This document shows positions 1 to 5,792 of a stretch of 5,792 bases of DNA, piece by piece (the first letter of the stretch is position 1; every line of letters starts with the position of its first letter). A program made the translations under genes and the position numbers. The DNA is taken from the NCBI GenBank assembly GCA_031282125.1, contig JAITEH010000090.1, positions 1-5,792 on the forward strand. Direction: 5' to 3'. The notes under the pieces are model-generated. The model ran no database searches. It had not been told where the DNA came from and saw only the letters and a program-made list of their open reading frames with translations. The stretch comes from Campylobacteraceae bacterium. GTDB lineage: Bacteria > Campylobacterota > Campylobacteria > Campylobacterales > Campylobacteraceae.

Positions 1-3000
1 ATCGATAGAAAGCTAAACTTCATCGCCGTAAATCAAAACCTTACAAAAATAGCGGCAGACAATCTAAGCGTCGAGATATTGGAGCAAAAATACATATCAG
101 TTTTAACGCTGCAAAATTCGGGCGTATATAAATATCAGTCGAAACTAAAAGAGGTAAGTTTGGGTGAAAATCCATTCGTTGTCGGCGATAAGGGAGCCGA
201 TTATACGATTGATACCAAAAAGCCGGGTAATTATAAATTGCTTGTCAAAAATAGCAGAGGCGACACGCTCTATAAGACTTATTACTCTATCACGGGAGAT
301 GCAAACATAGACCGTTCATTGGAGAAAAACGCCGAACTTGAGCTTAAACTCTCAAAAGGCGAATATAAAAACGGCGAAGAGATAGAGATATTTATCAATA
401 CGCCGTATATAGGCAACGGACTTATCACGATAGAAAAAGATAAAATTTATGCGGTTAAACGCTTCAAGACGACTACTACAAGCTCTACGCAAAGGATAGT
501 CGTACCAAGCGAACTAAAAGGCAACGGATATATCAATGTGCAGTTTGTGCGCGATTTTAACTCCGAAGATATATTCATGAGTCCTCTAAGCTATGGCGTT
601 GCGCCGTTTAAAATTTTGCAGGATAAAGAGAGCGCGAAGATAGAGATAACCTCGACTAAGGTTTTGAAACCAAATCAAGACGTAACTATAGAGGTTAAAA
701 CAAACCAAAAGCAAAAAGTAATCGTATTTGCCGTAGATGAGGGTATTTTGCAAGTGGCAAATTATAAGCTGGGCAATCCTTTAAATCACTTTTTTGCAAA
801 ACGCGCGCTTGAAGTGCAAAGTTATCAGATACTTGATTTGATACTGCCTGAATTTAGCAAATTTGAGAGATTAGCTTCAGCCGCAGGCGGAGACAGCGAC
901 GGATACAGCCCTCAAAAAGAGGCAAATAGAAATCTCAATCCGTTCAAGCGAAAAGTAGATGATCCTGTCGTATTTTGGTCGGGCATCACCGAGATAGACG
1001 GCGAAAAGAGCTTCACGTACAAAGTTCCCGACTATTTTAACGGTAAACTGCGCGTCATGGCAGTAGCCGTTTCTAAAGATAAAATCGGCACGGCGCAGAC
1101 GGATACGATAGTAAGAGACGATTTTGTATTGACGCCGAATGTGCCGTTCACGGCGGCTCCGGGCGATGTATTTGAAGCAACGCTTGGCGTTTCAAATAAT
1201 ATAGAAGATTTGGAAGAGGATAAGGCTGTTTTGACCAATGTGTCGCTTGAAGTAACAAAACAGCTTGAAATCATAGACAACAAAACGGCAAAAATCAGCT
1301 TGGCAAAAGGCAATGAAGGTTTTGTAAAATTCAAAATCAAAGTCCTCTCAGAGCTTGGCGGCGCAGAATTTAAATTCAAAGCCTCTTATGCCGACGGCGA
1401 TAAAGTCTACTCAACTTCAAGAGTCGGCACAACGTCGGTAAGACCGATAACGCCGTTTAGAACGCAAAGCATAATGGGACGCATGGGCGGCAGCACAGAG
1501 AGCGTGGACAAACTTCGCGACATGTATGACGCGTTTGCGTTGCGAGAAGCGTCTGTCGCTTACTCTCCGCTTATTTTAGCTAACGGACTTACGAGTTATC
1601 TTGATAATTATCCGCATAAATGCTCCGAACAGTTGGTGAGCGCGGCGATATCAGCTATGATACAAGAAGAGTATGCCGAACTTAACAGGGCAAAAACAAA
1701 CGGAGTGCCTTACAGCAGTATCGCCTCTATACTAAACTCCCGCCAAAATAGCAACGGAGCTATAGGATTGTGGCAGGCTACGGCTTACGGAGATATGTTC
1801 GTGAGCGTTTATACGGCGCACTATCTTGTCGATTTGCAGGAAAGAGGCAAAACGCCCTCATCAGGATTGCTAAAAAGATTAAACGGTTATCTTGCGAGCT
1901 TGGCAGGCAATAACAATATAGAAAGCTTGGAAGGCTTAAGGCTTAGAGCTTACGCGGTATATCTTTTAACAAGACAGGGCGAAGTTACGACAAATCTTTT
2001 AAGCACGGTACAAAAATCATTACAGCTCAACTACGAAAAGAGTTGGAAAAGCGATGTCGCGGCTCTATATCTTGCCGCTACGTATAAAATGCTCAAAATG
2101 GACAAAGAGGCGGAGTCGCTCTTGAAAGAGCCGTGGGCAGATTTGAGCAAAGCGTATAACAGCGCGTGGTGGTCGAGAAATTATTATGATCCGCTCGTGG
2201 TAAATGCCGCGTCTATATATCTCATCTCGAAACATTTCCCTGAAAAGATTAAAAGCATACCGCCTCAAGCGCTTGAAAATATGGTCATGATGATTAGAAG
2301 CGAGCGATTTACGACGACTGCGTCATCCATGACTATTTTAGCTTTGGACAGTTACTCTAAAGGCTTGAATGCGCTTAGCGGCGAAGAGAAGCTTTCCATC
2401 GAAGCAAAAAGCGGCAAAGATAAGGAGAGATTGATTGCGCAGATAAAGGATAATCTGGCAAAAGGCAATTTCCAAAAGAGCGATTCGCAGATTATATTTA
2501 ACAACCCTTCAAAACTTCCCGCATGGTACTCTGTAGTACAAGAAGGCTATGACGTCGCCGCGCCCAAAGAGGCCGTCAAAAAAGGTTTGGAAGTTTACAG
2601 AGAATATACGGATGAGAACGGCAATAAAATCACACAGACAAAACTCGGCGAAAAGATAAACGTCACCATAAGAGTGAAATCCAACTCAAAAGAGGGCGTG
2701 GGAAATGTCGCTATAGTGGATCTGTTGCCGGGTGGTTTTGAAGTTGTGCAGCAGCTTGCCGTATCGCAGCAGCAATACCAAGAAGAGCATTATGACGACG
2801 ATGAATACTATGACGAAGACGAGTATTACGAAGATGAAGAGGTAAGCTACGTATCTCCGATAATGGCTGGCGGCAGTACATGGAACACGGATTATAGCGA
2901 TGTCAGAGAAGATAGAGTTATCATATACGGAATGGCGCATCAAGACATGAGGACTTTCAAGTATCAGATAAAATCGACAAACGAAGGCACTTATGCGCTT

Positions 3001-3090
3001 CCGCCGATTTATGCCGAAGCTATGTATGATAGAGAGGTGCAGGCTCTCTCGGCTGACAGCGGTTCAATTACTGTATTGCCTGCCGAATAA
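1..3090 (+). CDS. Bacterial alpha-2-macroglobulin (YfhM/ECAM-like), C-terminal 1029 residues, 5' end outside window
   Basis: This is a periplasmic protease trap: cleavage of a bait region triggers a conformational change and lets a reactive thioester bond the attacking protease. The frame is open from base 1 (residues counted from there), so the TTG at 79 is only an internal Leu codon. Order seen: MG-type beta domains (about 1-108); bait-region domain (about 110-290) with the family motif AVDEGIL at 244-250; a short polar, protease-accessible linker (291-319); the A2M domain starting DPVVFWSG at 321; the thioester-containing helical domain with YPHKCSEQ (Cys541, Gln544) and Trp591 in a GLWQA motif; and an MG10-like domain with DLLPGGFE (907-914) and DVREDRV (967-973). 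Cys541 is the only cysteine visible. An acidic tyrosine-rich tract sits at 928-947. E. coli YfhM is about 1650 residues, so roughly 600 are missing upstream. The stop lies 8 bases before pbpC, its usual partner. Family assignment is secure; substrate proteases are unknown. Confidence 0.95.
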   Translation: MDRKLNFIAVNQNLTKIAADNLSVEILEQKYISVLTLQNSGVYKYQSKLKEVSLGENPFVVGDKGADYTIDTKKPGNYKLLVKNSRGDTLYKTYYSITGDANIDRSLEKNAELELKLSKGEYKNGEEIEIFINTPYIGNGLITIEKDKIYAVKRFKTTTTSSTQRIVVPSELKGNGYINVQFVRDFNSEDIFMSPLSYGVAPFKILQDKESAKIEITSTKVLKPNQDVTIEVKTNQKQKVIVFAVDEGILQVANYKLGNPLNHFFAKRALEVQSYQILDLILPEFSKFERLASAAGGDSDGYSPQKEANRNLNPFKRKVDDPVVFWSGITEIDGEKSFTYKVPDYFNGKLRVMAVAVSKDKIGTAQTDTIVRDDFVLTPNVPFTAAPGDVFEATLGVSNNIEDLEEDKAVLTNVSLEVTKQLEIIDNKTAKISLAKGNEGFVKFKIKVLSELGGAEFKFKASYADGDKVYSTSRVGTTSVRPITPFRTQSIMGRMGGSTESVDKLRDMYDAFALREASVAYSPLILANGLTSYLDNYPHKCSEQLVSAAISAMIQEEYAELNRAKTNGVPYSSIASILNSRQNSNGAIGLWQATAYGDMFVSVYTAHYLVDLQERGKTPSSGLLKRLNGYLASLAGNNNIESLEGLRLRAYAVYLLTRQGEVTTNLLSTVQKSLQLNYEKSWKSDVAALYLAATYKMLKMDKEAESLLKEPWADLSKAYNSAWWSRNYYDPLVVNAASIYLISKHFPEKIKSIPPQALENMVMMIRSERFTTTASSMTILALDSYSKGLNALSGEEKLSIEAKSGKDKERLIAQIKDNLAKGNFQKSDSQIIFNNPSKLPAWYSVVQEGYDVAAPKEAVKKGLEVYREYTDENGNKITQTKLGEKINVTIRVKSNSKEGVGNVAIVDLLPGGFEVVQQLAVSQQQYQEEHYDDDEYYDEDEYYEDEEVSYVSPIMAGGSTWNTDYSDVREDRVIIYGMAHQDMRTFKYQIKSTNEGTYALPPIYAEAMYDREVQALSADSGSITVLPAE
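1618..1632 (+). other. Thioester motif KCSEQ of the A2M
   Basis: These codons encode Lys-Cys-Ser-Glu-Gln. In the A2M/complement family, the Cys side chain and the Gln three residues later form an internal thioester that covalently captures the attacker. Both partner residues are present, so this belongs to the thioester-bearing class of bacterial A2Ms and not to the class that has lost the motif. The residue before Cys is Lys, where vertebrate proteins have Gly (GCGEQ). Confidence 0.9.
2782..2841 (+). other. Acidic tyrosine-rich low-complexity tract in the A2M C-terminal domain
   Basis: Residues 928-947 of the fragment consist of 14 Asp/Glu, 5 Tyr and 1 His, preceded by a Gln-rich stretch (923-927). 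The tract lies between the conserved DLLPGGFE and DVREDRV motifs of the MG10-like domain, where it looks like an exposed loop insertion. The codons mix GAC/GAT, GAA/GAG and TAC/TAT, so it is not a simple nucleotide repeat and may be selected at protein level. No function can be assigned. Metal binding, surface charge and a contact site for PBP1C or peptidoglycan are only possibilities. Confidence 0.85.
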
Positions 3091-3098
3091 TATAAAAG

Positions 3099-5450
3099 AT
3101 GTGTCGGCACAGGTTGAAACGTTTTTTAGTCAATCTATCGACAGCGGTTTTTGCAACAGCCTTGGTTCTTATCGGACTAAGGCTGTTGCCGCACCCGAAG
3201 CTTTCTGACAATCTCTTCTTATCTACAGCCGTTTATGACCAAAACGGCGCTCTTTTGAGGCTTACTCTTGCTAAAGATGAGCGTTACCGCGTTTACACGC
3301 CCTTGAATGAGATTTCAAACGATACGATTAAGAGCGTTTTATTATATGAAGATAAGTGGTTTTATTATCACTTTGGCTTTAATCCCGTGAGTTTGATAAG
3401 AGGCGGCTGGATAAGTTATGTCAAAAAAGGCGACATGCAGGGCGGCTCGACTATAACCATGCAGTTAGCCAGAATGTATTGGAAACTCAACACCCGCTCT
3501 ATAAGCGGAAAATTAAAGCAGATTTTGCGCTCCGTGCAATTGGAGCTTTTTTACTCCAAAGATGAGATTTTGGAAGCTTATCTAAATTACGCGCCGTACG
3601 GCAGAAATATAGAAGGCATAGGCGCGGCAAGCATTATATATTTTGACAAATCTCCCGACAAATTGACGCTTCCAGAGGTTTTGGCTTTAGCCGTACTTCC
3701 GCAGTCTCCAAGTTACAGGATAGATAAAAACACGGGCTATGTCGGTGAAAAATTGACGAAAGCTAGAAATGAGCTGTTCGTCAAATGGCAGGAGAAATTT
3801 GAAGTCGATAATTTGACAAAAGCGCTTTTTAAACTGCCGTTTTCATTAAGACAGCCTGAAAACTTACCTTTTTACGCTCCGCATTTTGTAGAGCAGCTTT
3901 TGAAAGAGGACTTTAACGCAGGAGTTGCAAATTATAAGATTAGCACGACCCTTGACCTGAAACTCCAAAGACTTTTGGAGACGCAAATCCATTCGTATAT
4001 CAACCGCAGTTCCAATAAAGGAGTCAAAAATGCCGCCGCGGTTTTGGTCGATACAAGAGACATGAGCGTTGTCGCGGCTGTGGGTTCGGCGGGTTACTTT
4101 AACAACGAGATAGAAGGGCAGATAAACGGTTTCAATATCAAACGCTCCCCGGGTTCTACATTGAAACCTTTTATTTACGCGCTTGCCATAGAGCAGGGGA
4201 TAATACATCCGCAAAGCGTTTTAAAAGATGTGCCGACAAGCTTTAGCTCCTATACTCCAGAAAATTTTGACAATCGTTTTGTAGGACCTTTAAGCGCCGC
4301 TCAAGCGCTCATCAGAAGCAGAAATATTCCCGCCGTGTATCTTAACAATAAACTGAGAAATCCGAATTTTTACGCTTTTTTGAAAAAAGCGGGAATCAGC
4401 AAAATGGCGGGTGAAGGTCATTACGGATTGGCTTTGGCTTTGGGCGGCGGCGAAGTTACAATGCTTGAAGAAGCCAAACTTTACGCAATGCTGGCAAACG
4501 GCGGAGCTTTGCGTGAAGTTCGCATGAGAAAAGAACAGCCCGTGAGCAACAGCACTGGGCTTTTAAGTAAAGAAGCGGTATTTATCGTACTTGATATGCT
4601 CTCAAGCATGCCAAGAGCCGACAGCGCCGCAGCTGAGGTGCAAAAACTGCCGATATATTGGAAAACAGGCACTTCATGGGGATTTAGAGACGCATGGAGT
4701 TCGGGGTTAGTGGGGCAGTATGCTTTGATTGTATGGCTTGGCAACTTTGACAACAGCGGCAATCCCGCATTTGTCGGGTCTAACAGCGCCGCGCCTCTGT
4801 TTTTCAACATAGTAAACAGTCTGCAGGCGACGCAAAAACTATACGATGTCAATAAAATCATCCCGACAAATGTCAAGAAAGTAGATGTATGCCTGTCAAG
4901 CGGCGATTTGACGACAGTGTGGTGCAAAAGAAAAGGCAAAAGCTGGTTTATCCCAGGAGTCTCTCCCATCAAAGTAGATACGGTTTATAGACCAGTACTC
5001 ATAGATAAAAAGACAAATCTTCCAGTATGCGGCGGCAAAAAAAATGCGAATACAAAAATAGAAGTTTACGAATACTACTCGTCTGATATTTTGGATATTT
5101 TTAAACGCGCGGGACTGCCCAAAAGAGAGCCTCCGAATATGGAGCATTGCAGGCATGCTTTTGATGTGGCGGCAGGTATAAATCCGTCCATCACGTCGCC
5201 GTTGAAAAACACTGTATATACGATAAGAGAGAGCAAAGAAAAGGAAGAGCGCATCGTATTTACAGCTGTTACGGATGCAAATGTCAAGACGCTTTACTGG
5301 TTTGCAAACGACGAGTATATAGGTAGCAGCGACCAATCCAAATCTGTCTTGTGGCTTCCGAAAAAAAGCGGCACGTTTGAGATAAGAGTGATAGACGACC
5401 ATGGACGTTTTGACAAGCGAAATATACAAGCGGTGATAATAAACAAATAA
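3099..5450 (+). CDS. pbpC: Penicillin-binding protein 1C (bifunctional peptidoglycan glycosyltransferase/transpeptidase)
   Basis: This 783-residue protein is close to E. coli PBP1C (770). It polymerises lipid II into glycan strands and carries a transpeptidase module, anchored in the inner membrane and facing the periplasm. Seen in order: a signal-anchor helix (about 9-30); a GT51 domain (about 50-225) with EDKWFYYHFG (catalytic Glu84), GGSTITMQLAR (115-125) and KDEILEAYLN (154-163); a transpeptidase domain (about 300-570) with SPGSTLKPF (Ser353, Lys356), the SRN triad (407-409) and WKTGTS (521-526); a linker with four cysteines (598, 609, 644, 684); and a C-terminal BiPBP_C-type beta domain (about 695-780). 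All catalytic motifs are intact. An in-frame TAA at 3093 makes ATG 3099 the first possible start, and its short basic N-terminus fits a membrane anchor. It starts 8 bases after the A2M stop with only AAAAG upstream, which suggests one operon and coupled translation. Confidence 0.95.
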   Translation: MCRHRLKRFLVNLSTAVFATALVLIGLRLLPHPKLSDNLFLSTAVYDQNGALLRLTLAKDERYRVYTPLNEISNDTIKSVLLYEDKWFYYHFGFNPVSLIRGGWISYVKKGDMQGGSTITMQLARMYWKLNTRSISGKLKQILRSVQLELFYSKDEILEAYLNYAPYGRNIEGIGAASIIYFDKSPDKLTLPEVLALAVLPQSPSYRIDKNTGYVGEKLTKARNELFVKWQEKFEVDNLTKALFKLPFSLRQPENLPFYAPHFVEQLLKEDFNAGVANYKISTTLDLKLQRLLETQIHSYINRSSNKGVKNAAAVLVDTRDMSVVAAVGSAGYFNNEIEGQINGFNIKRSPGSTLKPFIYALAIEQGIIHPQSVLKDVPTSFSSYTPENFDNRFVGPLSAAQALIRSRNIPAVYLNNKLRNPNFYAFLKKAGISKMAGEGHYGLALALGGGEVTMLEEAKLYAMLANGGALREVRMRKEQPVSNSTGLLSKEAVFIVLDMLSSMPRADSAAAEVQKLPIYWKTGTSWGFRDAWSSGLVGQYALIVWLGNFDNSGNPAFVGSNSAAPLFFNIVNSLQATQKLYDVNKIIPTNVKKVDVCLSSGDLTTVWCKRKGKSWFIPGVSPIKVDTVYRPVLIDKKTNLPVCGGKKNANTKIEVYEYYSSDILDIFKRAGLPKREPPNMEHCRHAFDVAAGINPSITSPLKNTVYTIRESKEKEERIVFTAVTDANVKTLYWFANDEYIGSSDQSKSVLWLPKKSGTFEIRVIDDHGRFDKRNIQAVIINK

Positions 5451-5523
5451 AGTTTGGAAACGGCGCAATATATCTTTCATGAGACAATCCATGCGGGGAT
5501 CATAAAAAGGCTGTAGAGTCTTG

Positions 5524-5557
5524 CCGCAGAACCGCAGAGTCACATTTTAAAACCGCA
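5524..5557. repeat. Short direct repeats CCGCAGA / CCGCA
   Basis: CCGCAGA occurs at 5524-5530 and again at 5532-5538, one base apart, and CCGCA recurs at 5553-5557. Starts are 8 and 21 bases apart. The copies are short and could be chance or a binding site; no function is assigned. Confidence 0.35.
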
Positions 5558-5574
5558 AATCAAGGCGGGATTTT
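5549..5574 (+). terminator. Possible weak terminator hairpin downstream of pbpC
   Basis: CCGC at 5553-5556 can pair with GCGG at 5565-5568 across an 8-base loop. AAAA at 5549-5552 can then pair with TTTT at 5571-5574 across a two-base bulge. The U run is short and lies inside the stem, and the hairpin is about 100 bases after the pbpC stop, so this is only a weak candidate. It is nonetheless the best hairpin I see for ending the A2M-pbpC transcript. Confidence 0.25.
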
Positions 5575-5640
5575 GACAGCCATGATTGTGTATATTTCAA
5601 AGAAGATAGAAAAATACTTTTTTATTGTCAGCACTTAAAT

Positions 5641-5671
5641 CAAGAGAATATGAATAAAACAAAATCTCTTG
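5641..5671. repeat. Perfect 7-bp inverted repeat CAAGAGA...TCTCTTG
   Basis: The arms at 5641-5647 and 5665-5671 are perfect reverse complements, separated by a 17-base AT-rich spacer. No U run follows on either strand, so it does not look like an intrinsic terminator. It ends 65 bases before the TATAAT box of the downstream gene. A dyad binding site for a regulator or an RNA hairpin are both possible. Confidence 0.4.
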
Positions 5672-5736
5672 TAAAAAGCTTAAAAATTGTAGTAATAAAA
5701 TAGTTGAGTGAAAGTTAATCGTAAGAAGTTAATAAG

Positions 5737-5742
5737 TATAAT
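5737..5742 (+). promoter_or_regulatory. Probable sigma-70 type -10 box (TATAAT)
   Basis: A perfect TATAAT lies 24 bases upstream of the ATG at 5767, in AT-rich DNA. There is no extended TGN and no good -35 hexamer; TTAATC at 5715-5720 is a poor match at 16-base spacing. Weak -35 conservation is typical of Campylobacterota promoters. It would give a leader of roughly 18 bases and so drives the next gene separately from pbpC. Confidence 0.55.
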
Positions 5743-5755
5743 TTATAAACTTTTT

Positions 5756-5760
5756 AAGGA
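5756..5760 (+). promoter_or_regulatory. Shine-Dalgarno sequence AAGGA
   Basis: AAGGA is separated by six bases from the ATG at 5767, which is near-ideal spacing. It supports 5767 as a true start codon even though almost all of that gene is outside the window. Confidence 0.75.
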
Positions 5761-5766
5761 TTAAAA

Positions 5767-5792
5767 ATGACGAAATATATTTTCATGTTTTT
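5767..5792 (+). CDS. Start of an unidentified gene, truncated at the right edge
   Basis: An ATG with a strong upstream AAGGA and a TATAAT promoter opens a frame reading MTKYIFMF before the window ends. The lysine followed by hydrophobic residues would fit a signal peptide or membrane segment, but eight residues cannot identify a family. CTP synthase (often MTKYIFVTGG) was considered because the first six residues agree, but the seventh and eighth do not. Confidence 0.6.

Larger units (their letters stand above)
5451..5766. other. Intergenic region, no supported gene
   Basis: No coding frame of useful length is open here on either strand apart from antisense shadows running out of pbpC. By hand count, 5451-5580 is about 45% GC and 5581-5766 about 21% GC. 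The GC-richer part may be transcript trailer or decayed sequence. The AT-rich part looks like the promoter zone of the gene starting at 5767. No tRNA or recognised riboswitch was seen. Confidence 0.7.

Noticed and set aside
79..81. TTG at 79 as the A2M start codon
   Set aside because: The frame stays open to base 1 and residues 1-26 (beginning IDRKLNFIAVNQNL) look like ordinary A2M MG-domain sequence, so the gene starts upstream of the window.
2686..2943. Minus-strand frame with a hydrophobic Val/Ile/Phe-rich stretch that looks like a membrane helix
   Set aside because: The hydrophobic stretch is the antisense reading of the Asp/Glu/Tyr codons of the A2M acidic tract, an expected artefact.
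4896..5543. 215-codon minus-strand frame overlapping the 3' part of pbpC and the intergenic region
   Set aside because: It lies mostly antisense to well-supported pbpC sequence, and its product is rich in Arg, Phe, Tyr and Cys with no recognisable domain or convincing start signal.
5582..5638. 18-residue + strand frame beginning MIVYISKK in the intergenic region
   Set aside because: Too short and without a clear Shine-Dalgarno sequence; no attenuator-like structure directly follows it.
5767..5792. Start of CTP synthase (pyrG)
   Set aside because: The first six residues MTKYIF match the usual pyrG start, but the next residues are Met-Phe instead of Val-Thr of the conserved VTGG loop.
1..5792. 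tRNA, rRNA, CRISPR array, insertion sequence or prophage element
   Set aside because: The two large genes occupy nearly all of the window, and the remaining 316-base spacer shows no cloverleaf, regularly spaced repeats, transposase or terminal inverted repeats.

Overview
The window reads as part of a Gram-negative (diderm) genome. It carries a two-gene periplasmic/cell-envelope unit on the + strand, then an intergenic region and the first codons of another + strand gene. Codon use (many AAA, ATA and TTG codons, frequent in-frame AAA-ATT-TTG strings), moderate GC and an AT-rich promoter with a clear TATAAT but no good -35 box suggest a member of the Campylobacterota. That assignment is an inference from style, not from a marker gene.

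Bases 1-3090 hold the C-terminal 1029 residues of a bacterial alpha-2-macroglobulin (A2M, the YfhM/ECAM family). The reading frame is open to the left edge, so the N-terminus, including any signal peptide or lipobox, lies outside the window. The fragment contains the bait-region domain, the A2M domain, the thioester domain with an intact CSEQ motif, and the C-terminal MG10-like domain. The thioester cysteine is the only cysteine in the fragment. The C-terminal domain is interrupted by an unusual Asp/Glu/Tyr-rich tract.

Bases 3099-5450 hold a complete pbpC, encoding penicillin-binding protein 1C, a bifunctional glycosyltransferase/transpeptidase. It starts 8 bases after the A2M stop codon and has no convincing ribosome binding site of its own, so the two genes are almost certainly co-transcribed and probably translationally coupled. 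The A2M-PBP1C pairing is a known conserved arrangement. The usual interpretation is that the A2M traps proteases that enter the periplasm through a damaged envelope while PBP1C repairs the peptidoglycan.

Bases 5451-5766 contain no supported gene. The first ~130 bases are about 45% GC and hold short CCGCA-type repeats and a weak hairpin. The next ~186 bases are about 21% GC and hold a 7-bp inverted repeat, a TATAAT box and a good Shine-Dalgarno sequence. These last two serve a gene that starts at 5767 and runs off the right edge after eight complete codons.

I see no evidence for a wholly new system. The most distinctive features are the acidic tyrosine-rich insertion in the A2M and the single-cysteine composition of its fragment.
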